A DNA stretch of 57,947 nt from Secundilactobacillus similis DSM 23365 = JCM 2765 (GTDB taxonomy: Bacteria > Bacillota > Bacilli > Lactobacillales > Lactobacillaceae). The stretch lies in contig NZ_BBAD01000012.1 in the NCBI RefSeq assembly GCF_001311075.1, forward strand, positions 1 to 57,947. Direction: 5' to 3'. The notes beneath the pieces are model-generated. The model was not told the DNA's origin and ran no database searches. It saw only the letters and a program-made list of their open reading frames with translations. Every line of letters begins with the position of its first letter. Within the stretch, counting starts at the first letter, position 1. Position numbers and translations under genes: made by a program. Of the stretch, positions 18,755 through 30,371 are shown in pieces.

Positions 18755-20742
18755 CTATTTAATCGCTGGTTTATATTCCAAAGTTATATCTGCATTGGCT
18801 GGGTCCGGTGTGAAGTGCATCTCTTGGCTGACATCACCTTCAATTGGTGGGAAGGTAGATAGCCAGGAAACATACTTATCAACGTTTCGACCGGCAACCG
18901 TGACTGAATTATCAGCTGAATCTATGATGATTTCTTCACCTGCATGAGCGATAACATGAGGGATATCATCTGGGTCATCTGACCCGTCAGAAGTGTATAT
19001 TTTGAGGTCAGTCAGCGTTTCAAAGTCCGACTTGTAAGCCACCTTGGGACTGACTAAGTCTTCCTTAATATCATGCTTCATGAAGGTGGCCGCCACATTA
19101 GCCAAGGCAAAGCCAAACTTTCCCGACTTATCTAATTTCTCAGTATGAATGTGTACTTTACCCTTAGTGTTAACCGAGTATGCTACCCCAGTCTTAGGAT
19201 TGAACTCGTTAATCTCAGCCACCCAATTGTCGTACACCTTACCGCCAATGGTCTTCTTTTGGCGTTCCAATGAGAACTCACCGAAGAAGTTAGAATAAGC
19301 GTCTTTGTTCATGTACGTTGTTTCCATGACATACGTATGAATGGTTTTGGATTTAGTCCTAACCTTTGGCTTAGAAACCTTGGTAGACTTACGCTTACCA
19401 CCGCGCTTCTTCTTGGTAACCTTTTTAGTTGCCTTTTTCCTTCTCTTTCTCTTTTTCTTCTTAGTGGCGGCCTTGAAGGATTCCCGCTTAAGGGTAGCTT
19501 GATACATTCTGGCCGATTTAGCTTTGGAAGTAGTCTTAACTTTAACGGTTTTGGTTAAATGGACCTTTACATCATGATGATTTTGCCCATTAACTTTACG
19601 GCCACCCTCGTTGTACAAAAGGGTTAGGTAATTGCCTTTATCCTTGGTGGCATTAAAAGAACTCCCCAGCTGAATGTAACCACGGGGGTACCGTCCTTCT
19701 GCATAATCGGTAATTCCCATTCGTCCACAAACATTTCCATTAGAATCCAGCAGATAACCTTCAACCTTGCCCATGGCCCGTTCATTTTTCATCCGCTTGA
19801 TATGGTGAAACCGCATCGATACCTTCCAATAATTGCTAATCTTGGGAATACCTTGGTGGATAATAACAGGGCCGTAGAATAGATTCTTGTGCTTGCCGAC
19901 TGTACCCCAGTTATAATGGCCTTTACTATCCTTGGCAACCATTAATGCTGAGGCTGTAGCCGTTGCTTTACCATCATTTTCTCCACGATATACCTTAATT
20001 TCTTGGGTATCGGCGCCAGCTTGAAACCACGTGCTCATTGAGTTACAAGGGTCGTGTACTTGCAATTCTTGGTGGGGTTCCAAACTAGTGACATTACCAT
20101 CGGCATCCGTAACCGTTGAACCATCGTCAACATGGTAGCCAACTGCCACGTATTGATCCCCTAGCGTGTAGCCGAAGTAGTACAGGTCAGTCTTTGGAAT
20201 GATGTGAATTACCGGTTGAACAGCGGTATTACCGGCTGGGCTGATAATCTGCTCATTACTGGTGATCTTAATATCACGCTGGGGTAGAAACCCCCGTGGG
20301 TCAGCCAGCATAAAGGTAAGCGTAGTGTACAATCCTGAACCCCTTCATTGATAAAGGTTGGGGTAGGAATGGCGGTAAAGTGACCGTAATAGACTACCTC
20401 TGGTTGGTCATTGAACCGTAATGGGTACTGAGTATCGGCGTCATCGTGGGTATTAATGAGGGCTTTAGATAGGTTATCCATCTTACGGTTGTACTCGTCA
20501 CGGCTGCTAGCCATGATTGTAATTGGAATATCAATCTCTTTTTCTCCGTATGAATTCCCTAAAAAAACGCCCCCATATCTACCAGGGACGTCTTGGAAGG
20601 ATTCAGTGATGGTGGGAGCAATCGGCTTCGAAACATGGTTAACTAGAATTTCTAAGTCTTTGAAACTGTTAAATCCATCAGAACCATCTTCAGCAAATGC
20701 ATAATCAAATGTATCTACCATGGCTGTCCTACTGAATACCAT
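18755..20742 (-). CDS. distal tail protein (Dit) with long C-terminal extension and basic tract (frameshifted)
   Basis: About 662 residues after restoring one base (AA at 20331-20332 should be AAA). The first 150 residues have the Dit pattern (FNSFKDLEILVNHVSKP, DVPGRYGG, EKEIDIPITIMA, YPLRFNDQPEV), the hub of the tail tip. The remainder is a large evolved-Dit extension. It includes an extreme Lys/Arg stretch of about 45 residues around 415-460 in the joined protein, within 19370-19500, whose meaning is unclear. Confidence 0.85.
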
Positions 20743-23700
20743 TTACATATCCCCTTCCTAGATTTTTACTTAACTTTGTTTTTGTGCTCATGCGGTTGTA
20801 TCCGTTATAAATAGCATTGTCAGATACAACAGCGGGAACTGGATTCTGTTGACCAACAAGCAAGCTTTGCATAAGTCCAATGACTTGATCTAACTTATCC
20901 ATCAACTTGTCTGAGTTCTTGTTATCGTTACTGGATTGGACCTCTAAGTGATCTCGTTTAGCCATAATAGCCGCCGTTTTTCCTAGAAGCTCGTAGCCTC
21001 TTGAAGACTTTAGCTTAGACAGTGGAATGACCATCTCTGGCATGTTCCCCTCGGAAATATGGGCCAACTTTTCTTTTTGGCTTAAGCCACCATGAGCATA
21101 TCCGCGTGATGCTACACGAGCAAAAGCACCACTACCGCGTCCATAAACCCGGGACATGTAACGGATCCCAGCTAATAGATCGTCATAACCGTTAAAGATG
21201 TCATGGTGTCCCTTAAATGCGTTTGCATTAAAGGTTGGCTGAATTGTCTGTACTAGTCCCATTGATGGATGACCGGCTTTAGCATTTGAATCCCAGCGAT
21301 TAATCACTTTGGGATTACCATTTGATTCACGAGCAATGACCCGCATCCAAGCAGATACCTGAGATGGTGAAGCGCTAAAACCGTTTGCCTTTAAGGCTTT
21401 AATAACAAGCGGTTTCCATCGTTCGACACCAGCACCACCAGGATTTCCAGCACCAGCAATAACATCAGCTAATGGAGCAAGAAATTTCTTAACCCAAGAC
21501 AGAACACCGGAACCTTTGAGTTGCTTCGTGACAAACTTGGTAAGCCCACTGGTGATCTTTTTTGCTGCCTTGTTACCATAACTACCGTGAAGTTTAGTGA
21601 CATCCAACCAACCTTTAGTTGACGAACCACCATGATTCCATAGTCCTTCCGTTGTTGCCCCAATGTGTACGTGAGTACCATCAGGACCTAGCTTAGCGAT
21701 AGCTTGCCCACGTTTGACGTGGTCGCCTACATGCACAAGTAGATCTGCACCATGCGGGTTCTTGCCATTTAATTCTTGGTAAATTAGACGCAAGCGCCCA
21801 CCCTTAGTACCGATAACTTCACCGACACCCTTATTGCCTAACCAACGGCCCGGCCCGGCCTCTGTAACCACAGCATCTTCTAACGCATGAACAACTTTAC
21901 CGCCAGAGAAATCGACACCATCATGAATAGACATACCGCCACTAGTAGCACCTCGGTATCCGAATCCGGATGTGATATGCCACCCAGCACCAGGCGTGTG
22001 CGCTACAGGACCACCACCGCCACTGGCACTGGAAGCGTTATTAATTACATTCCATGCAGCAGACCACCATTTCTGGCCTTGATTCTTGATCTTATGATTG
22101 GCAATGTGCGCATATCCCTTTGCAACACCACCTTTTAAACCGCTAAAATCTGGATTAAAGGTTGAATTGAAACTGTCAGTAGCATTACTGGTAAAACCCG
22201 TAATGGCTTTTAGTTTGTCTTTCAAGGAACCAAACGCATTTTTAAAGAAGCTACCAACCTTACCTACTGACTTAAACAGACCACTGAGGAATCCCGTACC
22301 GGACGCAAAGTGCATTAATCCCAGCTGACTCATCAGCTTAGTTTCAGACGCGTTAAGAACTTCTGCACCGGGTTCTAGCACCTTCATGGTGTTACTCCCG
22401 TGAATTAGTTCCACGCCCCCATCTGGGTGCAAAACAGCTTCCTGATTGCCAGTTTCCGGAGAGTCGTGGCCGTCATTAAGAACCGCCAACGTTGGCTTAG
22501 TAATTGCACGCCTTAGGTTGCCTAAAACACCGGTACCAGTTGCATAGTAAGAAGCCGTGATTGGCGACAAAGTGTTGGTACCGCCATATTGTTTGAACAC
22601 TTGGTTCTGTCCCTTAACTGCACCCTTGTTTAGCCCACCAATTAGCTTTCCAACCCAGTTGCCAACGGTCTTCCAGATACCATGCCAAGTTGAATAATAA
22701 TTGTCTTTCGTTTTTCTATTATTTTCTTTGGTATTTTGATATTGATTGGCCGACTGCTTAGTAACACCTTTATTTTGCTTATGCGCATAATCAACCGTTT
22801 TATTATACTGATCATCAGCTTTTTTAACGGTATCGTGGCGTTGCTTCTCCGCAGCTGCAATGGCATGGTCACGTTGAGCGTGTGCATGTTTCTCAATTGC
22901 CGCCCGTTGCTTCTTGGCGTAGCTAGAATTACCATTGTATTCATCTTTGGCAGCCTTAACGGTTTCGGCATACTTCTTATAAGCAGCCCGAACAGAAGTT
23001 TTATACTGCTTGTTGGCGTTAGCAGAAACGGTTTTGCGCTCCTTATTAGAATCAATCAAGGCCTGTTCTAGTTTGCTTTTTAGACAGCTTGCCTTTTTTC
23101 TTTGGTTAGCTTTTTAATGATTGACTCTTGCTTATTAGCAGAAAGCTTAATTTTTCCATCAAGTGTCGTATGAAGCCGTGCTTCCTTAGCAGTTACCGAT
23201 GTGGCAAATTTAAGCTCCTGTTTTTGCAAAGCTTTCTTTTTCGCTGCTTCGTCTTTGGCAACTTCCTTAGAGCTTTTGCCATACTTTTTCTGGTCAGCCA
23301 GGATCTTACGATTCCACTTTTCGGTAAGTGATTGACGTGACTGTGCATAATACTTTGTAATGGCATTACGATCTTTTTCAGACATGGAAGATAAGCGAGT
23401 CATTTTGGACTCGTTTTTTTGAATGATAGCAAGACGCTTCTGATATTCGGATTTTGTAATGTCGCCATTCTTATACAGCAGCTTAAGATTCTTGGTATCT
23501 TGGTCAACTAATCCTTTATAATGGCTTTTTGCAGTCTTAGCTAGTTTGTCAAAAGCAGAACCATCAGATAGCTTAGGAACATGTATTTTTTGGAATGATA
23601 ACCCTTTTTGAATAGCTTTACCTAACTTGCGACCGATGTCCTCACCGGCAAGCCCACCAATACCAGCACCAATGGCCGTACCAATTCCGGGAGCAATCAT

Positions 23701-26129
23701 TGTCCCAATAGCTGCACCAGCTGCCGTGCCGCCAAGTGATCCGCCAGCTGCACCAACGTGTGACCCAGCAGTTTTCTTAGTAGTGCCAATTAGATCGGTT
23801 GCGGCATTTAAAACGTCAAATAGGCCAACTGATCCAGCAAGCACTTTACCAGCTTTAGTAACGTTCCCGAGCTCACCGAATCCATGTAGTTTAGAAGTTA
23901 AGCGACTAAGCCCCTTAGTCTTGGAACCATATTTTTCAACACGAGTAAGCTCTTTTGCTTCCTTGCCAACGCTTCCGCCTGCTGATTCTGTCACGTCTTC
24001 AATAGCGTTCTCAGCTTTGGACACTTTGCCAGTGCCAGTGCTTCCACCAACGCTTGTATCAGCATTTTCTTGGCGGGCTCGGCTATTACGATTTAGCGCG
24101 GCTGTCTCTTCATCAATAGCAGCTTTTTCCTTTTTTAAGCCAAAAATTTCGGCAGCTTTCCCAAAAATATCTTTGAAGCCTTGAACTGCACGTAAACCTT
24201 TGTTGAAGGCTTTAAGTCCCTTACTAGCAACAAACCAAGTTGCAGCAAATTTAGCGAACGTGTCGGCGTTACCACCAATGAGTTTGATAAATGGCTTCAA
24301 TAGAAAATTGGCAATTTTTAACGAATCAATCAGTGTCTTAAAACCAATTCCGCCTAAGCTCTTGAGAGTTACTAATAAGTCCTTGATTTCAGGTGCATTT
24401 CTAGCAATTGACTTCGAGGCATCAGTAACTCCTTTAGCTAACCCATTCATTGCCCTGTTCATGGCTTGAGGTGCTGACTTGATTCCAAATGCTTTAGCAA
24501 ACGCTTTAGTAATGACATTAATACCAGAATTAGCGGCTTTGCCGACCTTAGTGAATTCCTTTTCCGTTCGTGGATCTGAAACCCATTTAGACACGCCTTC
24601 ATAGATAGGATTCTTAGCATTGATGATTGGTTTCTCCATATCACCTAAAAGTGCAGGAATCCGTGCCTTAATTGTTCGCTGCATACCATACATGGTTTTC
24701 ATCATATTGTCTGCAGCAGCCTTATATTTAACCAATCCTAAGTGTTCGAAAGTCTTTTCAAATTCATTACTATCAATCAAACCAGCCTTAGTCATTCCCG
24801 GCAGATCATCAACACTAACTTTCTTCATTAGCTCTATGGTCTTTTTCTTCGTTTTAGGATCAGTAACGGGCATACCGTACTGAGACTGGCCTGTCTTTAT
24901 TTCATGTGTCAATTGTTTGGCTAAAGCTTCCCGAAACATTGGGAAGTATTGGCTTGTTTGATTCAACAGTCCTTGTTGTACATAGCCTTTAGATAAACCA
25001 TTAACCATGTCTTGCCGAACTGCTAATGATTGTTGCTTATTAATGCCTACAGCGTCAGCCATATTCAGCGATGCTAAGGTCATTTTGTCGGATTCCTTTT
25101 TATTGGAATGCAAGTGGTAGTACCCTTGTTCCAACTCATCAACTAAGTCAATGTCTTGCCCAGTCTTGACAGAATCTTTATTGATCGTGCTGATCATGGA
25201 TTTTGATTTAGCAATTGATCCTGTCAAAGTTTGCCAAGTGGCTCCCATCTTCTGCTGTTCCTTGTCAAATTCAGCACCAGCCTTAATAGCGCCAACAATA
25301 GTGCTCGTAACAGATTGCCAAGCATTAATTAAACCATTGCTCAACAAATTAGCAGCAAAAACTTTTCCAAATAAATGGTTGGCCTTTTCCGTCTTCCTTG
25401 TAGCCCGATCAGTAGCCGCAATCATACGATTAATTCCTGTCGGATGCAGTCTATTATCCTCTTTGCGAACGTCTGCTAGCTCCGTCTTAGTGTGAGCCAG
25501 CTTAGTGCCTAGTTCATTGACCCGAATGGACTGCTTGCGGTACTCATCAGAGCTTTTTCCGCTAGCTTCCGCCACCTGATTAAGCCGTTGCTTTTCGATA
25601 GCCAGCTGTTTGTTCATGCCAGAATAAGATTCTTGTAGTCCCTTATGCTTAGCGGTAACTGCGTCAGCCGTACGCCCTTCGGCCTGTAGTCGTTCTACAA
25701 ATGCTTTGCTGGCTTGCGTTGCCAATTGGGTACTACGCTGAACGTCAAGAACACCAGATTTAAAAAGTTCAGCAGATTTCTTAGCGCGTTCCTGTTGCGC
25801 CGACAAATTGCTAATCTCAGTTTTTGCTCGCTTAATCTGATTCTCATAGCGCACATAGGCCGAACGCCCCTTTTCGGTGTCCATATCTAGGCCCTTTTGC
25901 TGTTCACGTAGTTTCTTAATGACGGCTTCTTGACCGGAGATAGCCCGCTTGGCGTCATCTACTTTGCCAGCGTAGCTTTCATGACGTCACCGCCAGACTT
26001 AATCTCCGTGAAGTTTGACTTCATGGCCGTCTTTAGCAGCTTGGCTTCGTTACGTATCTCCTTTAGGGAGCGTGTCATACCGCCGTCATCAAGATCGATG
26101 CCAAACTTATATCCCTGAATTTCTTCCAC
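20729..26129 (-). CDS. tape measure protein with M23 peptidase and lytic transglycosylase domains (two frameshifts)
   Basis: Sets tail length and opens the wall during DNA injection. GTG start at 26129 behind AGGAGGAG (VEEIQGYKFGIDLDD). A base is missing near 25974, and another at 23094-23099 (T6 should be T7); the joined protein is about 1800 residues. It contains long coiled coils, a glycine-rich hydrophobic region near 780-820 (AAIGTMIAPGIGTAIGAGIGG), an M23 metallopeptidase around 1385-1500 (HDGVDFSGG and HVHIG zinc ligands) and an SLT-like domain around 1560-1660 (IARESNGNPKVIN). Overlaps the Dit start. Confidence 0.9.
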
Positions 26130-26145
26130 CGTTACTCCTCCTTTC

Positions 26146-26738
26146 CTACATGTTTCCTGGGGTGATTCCTAACCTCTTAAGCATTTCCATTGGGTCTTCT
26201 GGCCGTTCGTCAGGATCGCGGGCTTGAAGAATTTCTTGCATCCGATGGAAATTAGCATCGTCGAACTCATCAGGGGACATTCCCTTATTGATCATCAGTT
26301 GCTGCGCATAGTAATCAAAGTCTTCAATTTGATTTTCTAACTCTCGGATGCGTTTTCGCCGTCTGATTTTGGGTCCGGTTCGTCCTCCTTGTCTGTATCT
26401 TCTGCATTCGGGTTAATGTCAGACAAAGCATATTGCAAACGACCTGAGAGCTCGCCAATTTCATCATTGGTTAAATCTTCTAATCGATCTTGTTGCTTTT
26501 TGTTAAGGCCTAAAGTGGTTGTCAAAAATTCTTCCGTCTTATCTAATATTTCGATTGCTTGATCATGTTCTTTTTGTAGATCATCAAATGTTTGCGGTTC
26601 CTTGTCTTCATTTGAAAATGCTTTGGCTTGAATCAGTTGTAAGTTCCAAATCTTGCGCATATTACGATTGCTAGGCTTGATTTTTTTCGTTTCGTTTAGT
26701 CCGATTTCAGGAGCTGAAAATTCAATGTATTCAATCAT
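26146..26738 (-). CDS. tail assembly chaperone fusion gpGT (made by -1 frameshift)
   Basis: The gpG frame (26738-26337) slips -1 at CCCAAAA (26367-26373) and continues in the T frame as KRIRELENQIEDFDYYAQQL to GITPGNM, stopping at 26146, 17 bp before the tape measure start. gpGT chaperones the tape measure protein. The extension is about 75 residues, typical of the family. Confidence 0.82.
26337..26738 (-). CDS. tail assembly chaperone gpG
   Basis: 133 residues, MIEYIEFSAPEIGLNETKK, the tail assembly chaperone family of siphophages. Lies between the tail tube and tape measure genes. The end is acidic and low complexity (NPNAEDTDKEDEPDPKS), and the slippery site is near codon 123. Both frames must be made at a set ratio. 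Confidence 0.85.
   Translation of the reverse strand: MIEYIEFSAPEIGLNETKKIKPSNRNMRKIWNLQLIQAKAFSNEDKEPQTFDDLQKEHDQAIEILDKTEEFLTTTLGLNKKQQDRLEDLTNDEIGELSGRLQYALSDINPNAEDTDKEDEPDPKSDGENASES
26367..26373 (-). promoter_or_regulatory. programmed -1 frameshift slippery heptamer CCCAAAA
   Basis: In the gpG frame the codons are C CCA AAA, the X-XXY-YYZ form. The -1 frame is open upstream and downstream of the site, up to the T stop at 26146. Confidence 0.8.
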
Positions 26739-26757
26739 AAATATTTCCTTTCATAAT

Positions 26758-26801
26758 AAAAAAGCCGCCCCATTCGGTATTGTTAGCTTTCTTAGGCGAC
26801 T
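26758..26801 (-). terminator. weak terminator between tail tube and gpG genes
   Basis: AGTCGCC pairs with GGCGGCT over a long loop, followed by T6 on the minus strand. A partial terminator here would favour the highly expressed tail tube gene over the chaperone and tape measure genes. Confidence 0.65.
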
Positions 26802-26856
26802 ACTATTTAGTTACTTAGTATTAACAGTTACATGGCTTAAATCCGTGTTAACAGAA

Positions 26857-27480
26857 TTAACCGTTGGTTGAACTACTCGCCGGTGTTACACCAAAAATTT
26901 CTTTATCAATAACACTTTGATCAAATCCAGTCTCACCATCGTAGTAAATTTTACCAACATGATTGTCGTCATTAGCAAATGGCGTGAAAGTGAGTGCATC
27001 GTTGACTCGTGTTTCGTTTTCGTTGTTAGTCCCTAGTGATAAATCACCAGCAGTGACGTATCCGTCGTAGAATCCGAAGTGAATACCACCACCAGCAACT
27101 GTTTCTGAAACGATTTCTACCGCTACATCAACTGGGTGGCCTTCGAGATCGTAACCACCTTTACCGTCAGCTTCCCGTCCCAAAATAGCCGCAAGCACAT
27201 CATGAGCTAAGAAGTTAATTGTCAATGCAACACTTGGTTGAGCCTTGCCGACTGAAATATCGGCAACAGAGTTGTTCCCCCAAATGCGGGTAACAGAAGG
27301 TGCCAACCCGGATAGGGCCGCACTAGCAACACCACCATCTTTAGATGTCGTAACCTTGTAAATGCCATTAGCATCAGCACCTGGAATCCCAGAAGTTAAC
27401 GCTTTGCCAGTCATAGCATCTAATAATGCAAAGCGAGCATAGGAAACACCTACATACCCGCCGTCTTTTGCTTTTGCCAT
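26857..27480 (-). CDS. major tail tube protein
   Basis: 207 residues, MAKAKDGGYVGVSYARFALLD, a phi13-type tail tube protein: beta-rich, Gly/Ala/Asp-rich, with TFTPFANDDNHVGKIYYDGE. Position between tail completion and chaperone genes agrees. Confidence 0.88.
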   Translation of the reverse strand: MAKAKDGGYVGVSYARFALLDAMTGKALTSGIPGADANGIYKVTTSKDGGVASAALSGLAPSVTRIWGNNSVADISVGKAQPSVALTINFLAHDVLAAILGREADGKGGYDLEGHPVDVAVEIVSETVAGGGIHFGFYDGYVTAGDLSLGTNNENETRVNDALTFTPFANDDNHVGKIYYDGETGFDQSVIDKEIFGVTPASSSTNG

Positions 27481-27496
27481 GTTAAATATCTCTCCT

Positions 27497-27871
27497 TTAT
27501 TTTTTGTGATTGAATTTTAAAGTTGCCATCAATTGACCATCATCTGGGGTCAAAATATGACCATTATCGCCAAAGCAGTAATAATGATCTGAACGCATTA
27601 CTTGTTTTAGCTGATTTTCTAATTCGTCCATATCACCGGAATAATCTTTTGGATAGTAAATCTGCACCTGAGCTTGCTGCTGTAGATAAGTAGCCTCATT
27701 ATCACCATATCCAGATTCATTGTTTGAAATTTCTGTAATTAAAAAGACGGGCTTATCGTCCATCCAATCATTGGCTTTAATTCCGAATGTATGAATCTGG
27801 TCACTACTAACGTTTGGTAGCTTTTCAATAGAATTAACAATTACCTGACGAATCTCACTGGCTAACGTCAC
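27497..27871 (-). CDS. tail terminator-type protein (DUF806 family)
   Basis: 124 residues, EIRQVIVNSIEKLPNVSSDQI, QAQVQIYYPKDYSGDMDELE; matches DUF806, the tail completion/terminator position before the tube gene. Confidence 0.8.
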   Translation of the reverse strand: MTLASEIRQVIVNSIEKLPNVSSDQIHTFGIKANDWMDDKPVFLITEISNNESGYGDNEATYLQQQAQVQIYYPKDYSGDMDELENQLKQVMRSDHYYCFGDNGHILTPDDGQLMATLKFNHKK

Positions 27872-28314
27872 TGGCTATGCACCTTCTTATCCATTGTTGC
27901 TTTTAACGAAGCAGCTACAGCCTTGCCAACTTCTCCTTTAGCTTCACGTTGCGTTGCTTCCCAAAAATGCTTTCCAGCTACCGGATCATAATTTGATTGC
28001 TTAGCACGGCCGCCTGGTGGCTTCGGAATCCAACCATCATTGATGATTCTAGCCACGTAACCCTTCATGCTTTTCTTAGTAAAACCAACATCGACCGACC
28101 CATTCGCATGTTCCACATTAATCAGGGAATCGCGCAGATGGGCTGTTTCTCCCTTACGCAAATTAAATCGATAAGGAACTTTGGGCTTCATAATTTGGGC
28201 GAATTTTTTTGCCCCAGCTTTGTTGGCTTGAAACCGTTCTTCACGCCCAAACCCATCTGCAAGATCGTCTAGCAAGTGGTCAAAAGATGTTTCATTGCTA
28301 ATGTGACTAGCCAT
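27868..28314 (-). CDS. HK97 gp10-like tail completion protein
   Basis: 148 residues. KPKVPYRFNLRKGETAHLRDSL is typical of gp10-like neck proteins: a conserved basic segment with LRDS, then a domain ending in a helix. Overlaps both neighbours by 4-8 bases. Confidence 0.8.
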   Translation of the reverse strand: MASHISNETSFDHLLDDLADGFGREERFQANKAGAKKFAQIMKPKVPYRFNLRKGETAHLRDSLINVEHANGSVDVGFTKKSMKGYVARIINDGWIPKPPGGRAKQSNYDPVAGKHFWEATQREAKGEVGKAVAASLKATMDKKVHSQ

Positions 28315-28669
28315 GCTTAGTCACCACCCGATGGCACGTGATCAAATCAAACCCATCTGGCGGCAAACCGTCATCCGCCGAAATGCTGTCAATCTTATAC
28401 AGATCAGAGCCACGTTGTATTTGTAGCGTCTCGTTAACGGCCGGATTATGGCGAATAAAAAAGACCACTGCATTAGTGATCCCAGCTCCGGCTATGGTTA
28501 ATTGCTGTTGCACATTCAGTGCCCATTGGCCCGCCCAGCAGCTAAAATCTGTTGAAAATTGTTGAATTGACGTGCCAGTATTTGGGTTAACCTCGCCAGT
28601 ATCGGAATCATGACCAAAAGCAATACGGAAAGTCATTCGTGAAGGATTAATTTTCTTGACCATAGTCAT
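28307..28669 (-). CDS. head closure / head-tail joining protein
   Basis: 120 residues, small beta-barrel-like sequence with NETLQIQRGSDLYKIDSIS, a head-tail joining pattern. Start may be MTMVKK or the ATG two codons on. Confidence 0.78.
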   Translation of the reverse strand: MTMVKKINPSRMTFRIAFGHDSDTGEVNPNTGTSIQQFSTDFSCWAGQWALNVQQQLTIAGAGITNAVVFFIRHNPAVNETLQIQRGSDLYKIDSISADDGLPPDGFDLITCHRVVTKHG

Positions 28670-28991
28670 TCACCTCACTTAGTGCTAGGAGATAACTAGC
28701 CTTCAATGACATAATCAAATCATCAAAAGCTAACGGTACCGTATACTTTTCTGAATCACTAATAGCTGAACGATTATTATAATAATTTGAAGCTAATAAT
28801 ATGGTAGCCAGGCTAAATTCTTCGTGATTATCGTCATAAAAAGTAGCAATTTTGTTGCCAATTCGACCGATGATGTTTTTTCTAGCTGATACAACTAAAT
28901 TAGCCAACAATTTATCATCTGAATCACTGTCGATCCTTAGTGAGTTTTTGAGTAATGCTAAGTCGTCTTCGCTAACAACCGTAATATTCAT
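28647..28991 (-). CDS. head-tail connector (gp6-like) protein
   Basis: 114 residues, all helical: MNITVVSEDDLALLKNSLRI, LLASNYYNNRSAISDSEK, LIMSLKASYLLA. Matches gp6-like DNA packaging adaptors placed just after the capsid gene. Confidence 0.85.
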   Translation of the reverse strand: MNITVVSEDDLALLKNSLRIDSDSDDKLLANLVVSARKNIIGRIGNKIATFYDDNHEEFSLATILLASNYYNNRSAISDSEKYTVPLAFDDLIMSLKASYLLALSEVNDYGQEN

Positions 28992-29002
28992 ACTGTCTTC
29001 TC

Positions 29003-30369
29003 CTATTCACTTGGAACCAATGCAAGCAAATCTGCTTTGGCAGTCACACCGCTATGACTGATATTGTGTGCATCAAGCCAAGCTGTAATGTCTGCAACTG
29101 TGTTTGTATCAGTCGGCTTGACATTTCCTTTAGGATCGAATGAATTAGCTGTTGTTCCGCCCCCGGTGTTGCCAGTTGGTGTAGTCCCAGAACCGGAACT
29201 ATCATCTCCAGTGTCCGGGGCAGTTATTTTGACACTACAGTTGCCAAGCGAAAGGCAGAAGCCAGCAAAACTTGGTGGTCAAACCATGCAGTTAAACCGA
29301 AGTAGTTGATACCCTTGTCATAGTCCTTCCATTGCTCGTAAAGAGTTGAATCAATTTCATAATTTAGTTGCGCGTAGCTAAAGTTACCAACAACTGGTGT
29401 CACAGCTTTTTCGCTAAAACGAACTGGATAACCAATAATTTCTTCTGGTGCCTTCCCAAACAAAGTTGCAGAACTGTTAGAAAGCTCCTTGATCATCGTT
29501 AAGTAATCAGGTCGCCGCATGTAAACCTTGATGTTGCTTTGAAAGGCGTCGTTAATATCCCCTGCAGCTTGCGTAATTGCGTCAAATAATGAGCTGCCCG
29601 TAACCTTCTTAATGTTGGTTTCAGTCGAGTAAAAGCTCATATGTTCTTCACCAGCTGCAGGCGTGGTCGCAAACGCAACCTTCTTCTCTTTGAGTGCCAA
29701 AGCGGCTTGTAAAGCACCTTGGATGTACTGAACTAAGGCAGTATCTGTACCATTCAAAATAGTTTCAGAAACGGCCGCCTTAAGCTTAGTCTTGAAACGC
29801 CCAAACGATACTTGATCACCCTTAGTATTAATTTCTTTAGATACCTGTTGGTCACCAACAAAGCCATCATCATCAATCGAATATGCAACACGAGGCAAGA
29901 TCAAGTTAGTAATGGCAGAAATTGTTTCATCCTGACGGAGTGGGTTATCATCAAACGGTTCTGCAATAATTTGGTTCGATACATTAATTGGCAGAATGTT
30001 TTGACCACCAGTTGTCGTATTGTCATCGCCTAATGCCTGCAAGACATCTGGAGATACCGATTGATTAGCCATAGTTGATCGAATTAAGGATGCCATAGCA
30101 CTTGTTTGACGCACCTTCGGATCATCCGGTTTGGCATTATTCTGCTTTTGCTGCATTTTTTTCTTTGACGCTTTTTCTTCGCTATCGATTTGATTTTTCA
30201 AGAGATCAAATCGCGAGCTTAAACTATCAGCCTTTTGGCTAAGCTGATTTAAAACTTCGTCTTCAATCGCTGGATTACCTGCTTTTTCTGCGATTTCGTT
30301 ATTAACATTCTTAAGTTCAGCGCCGATTTCGGCGAGGCTTTGCTTCTTTTGGTATAAAGTAACAGTCAT
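29003..30369 (-). CDS. HK97-fold major capsid protein with C-terminal HeH/LEM-like domain (frame change near the end)
   Basis: The 381-residue main frame ends RLATVVSK at 29224. It has an N-terminal coiled-coil delta domain (QKKQSLAEIGAELKNVNNEI), then the capsid fold (QNILPINVSNQIIAEPFDD, NYFGLTAWFDHQVLLA). The -1 frame continues for about 73 residues as ITAPDTGDD, a Gly/Ser/Thr linker and VADITAWLDAHNISHSGVTA, a HeH-like motif, stopping at 29003 before the connector. Either A4 at 29227-29230 lost one A, or a -1 ribosomal frameshift makes a longer minor capsid form, as in Lactobacillus phage A2. Confidence 0.88.
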
Positions 30370-30371
30370 GT

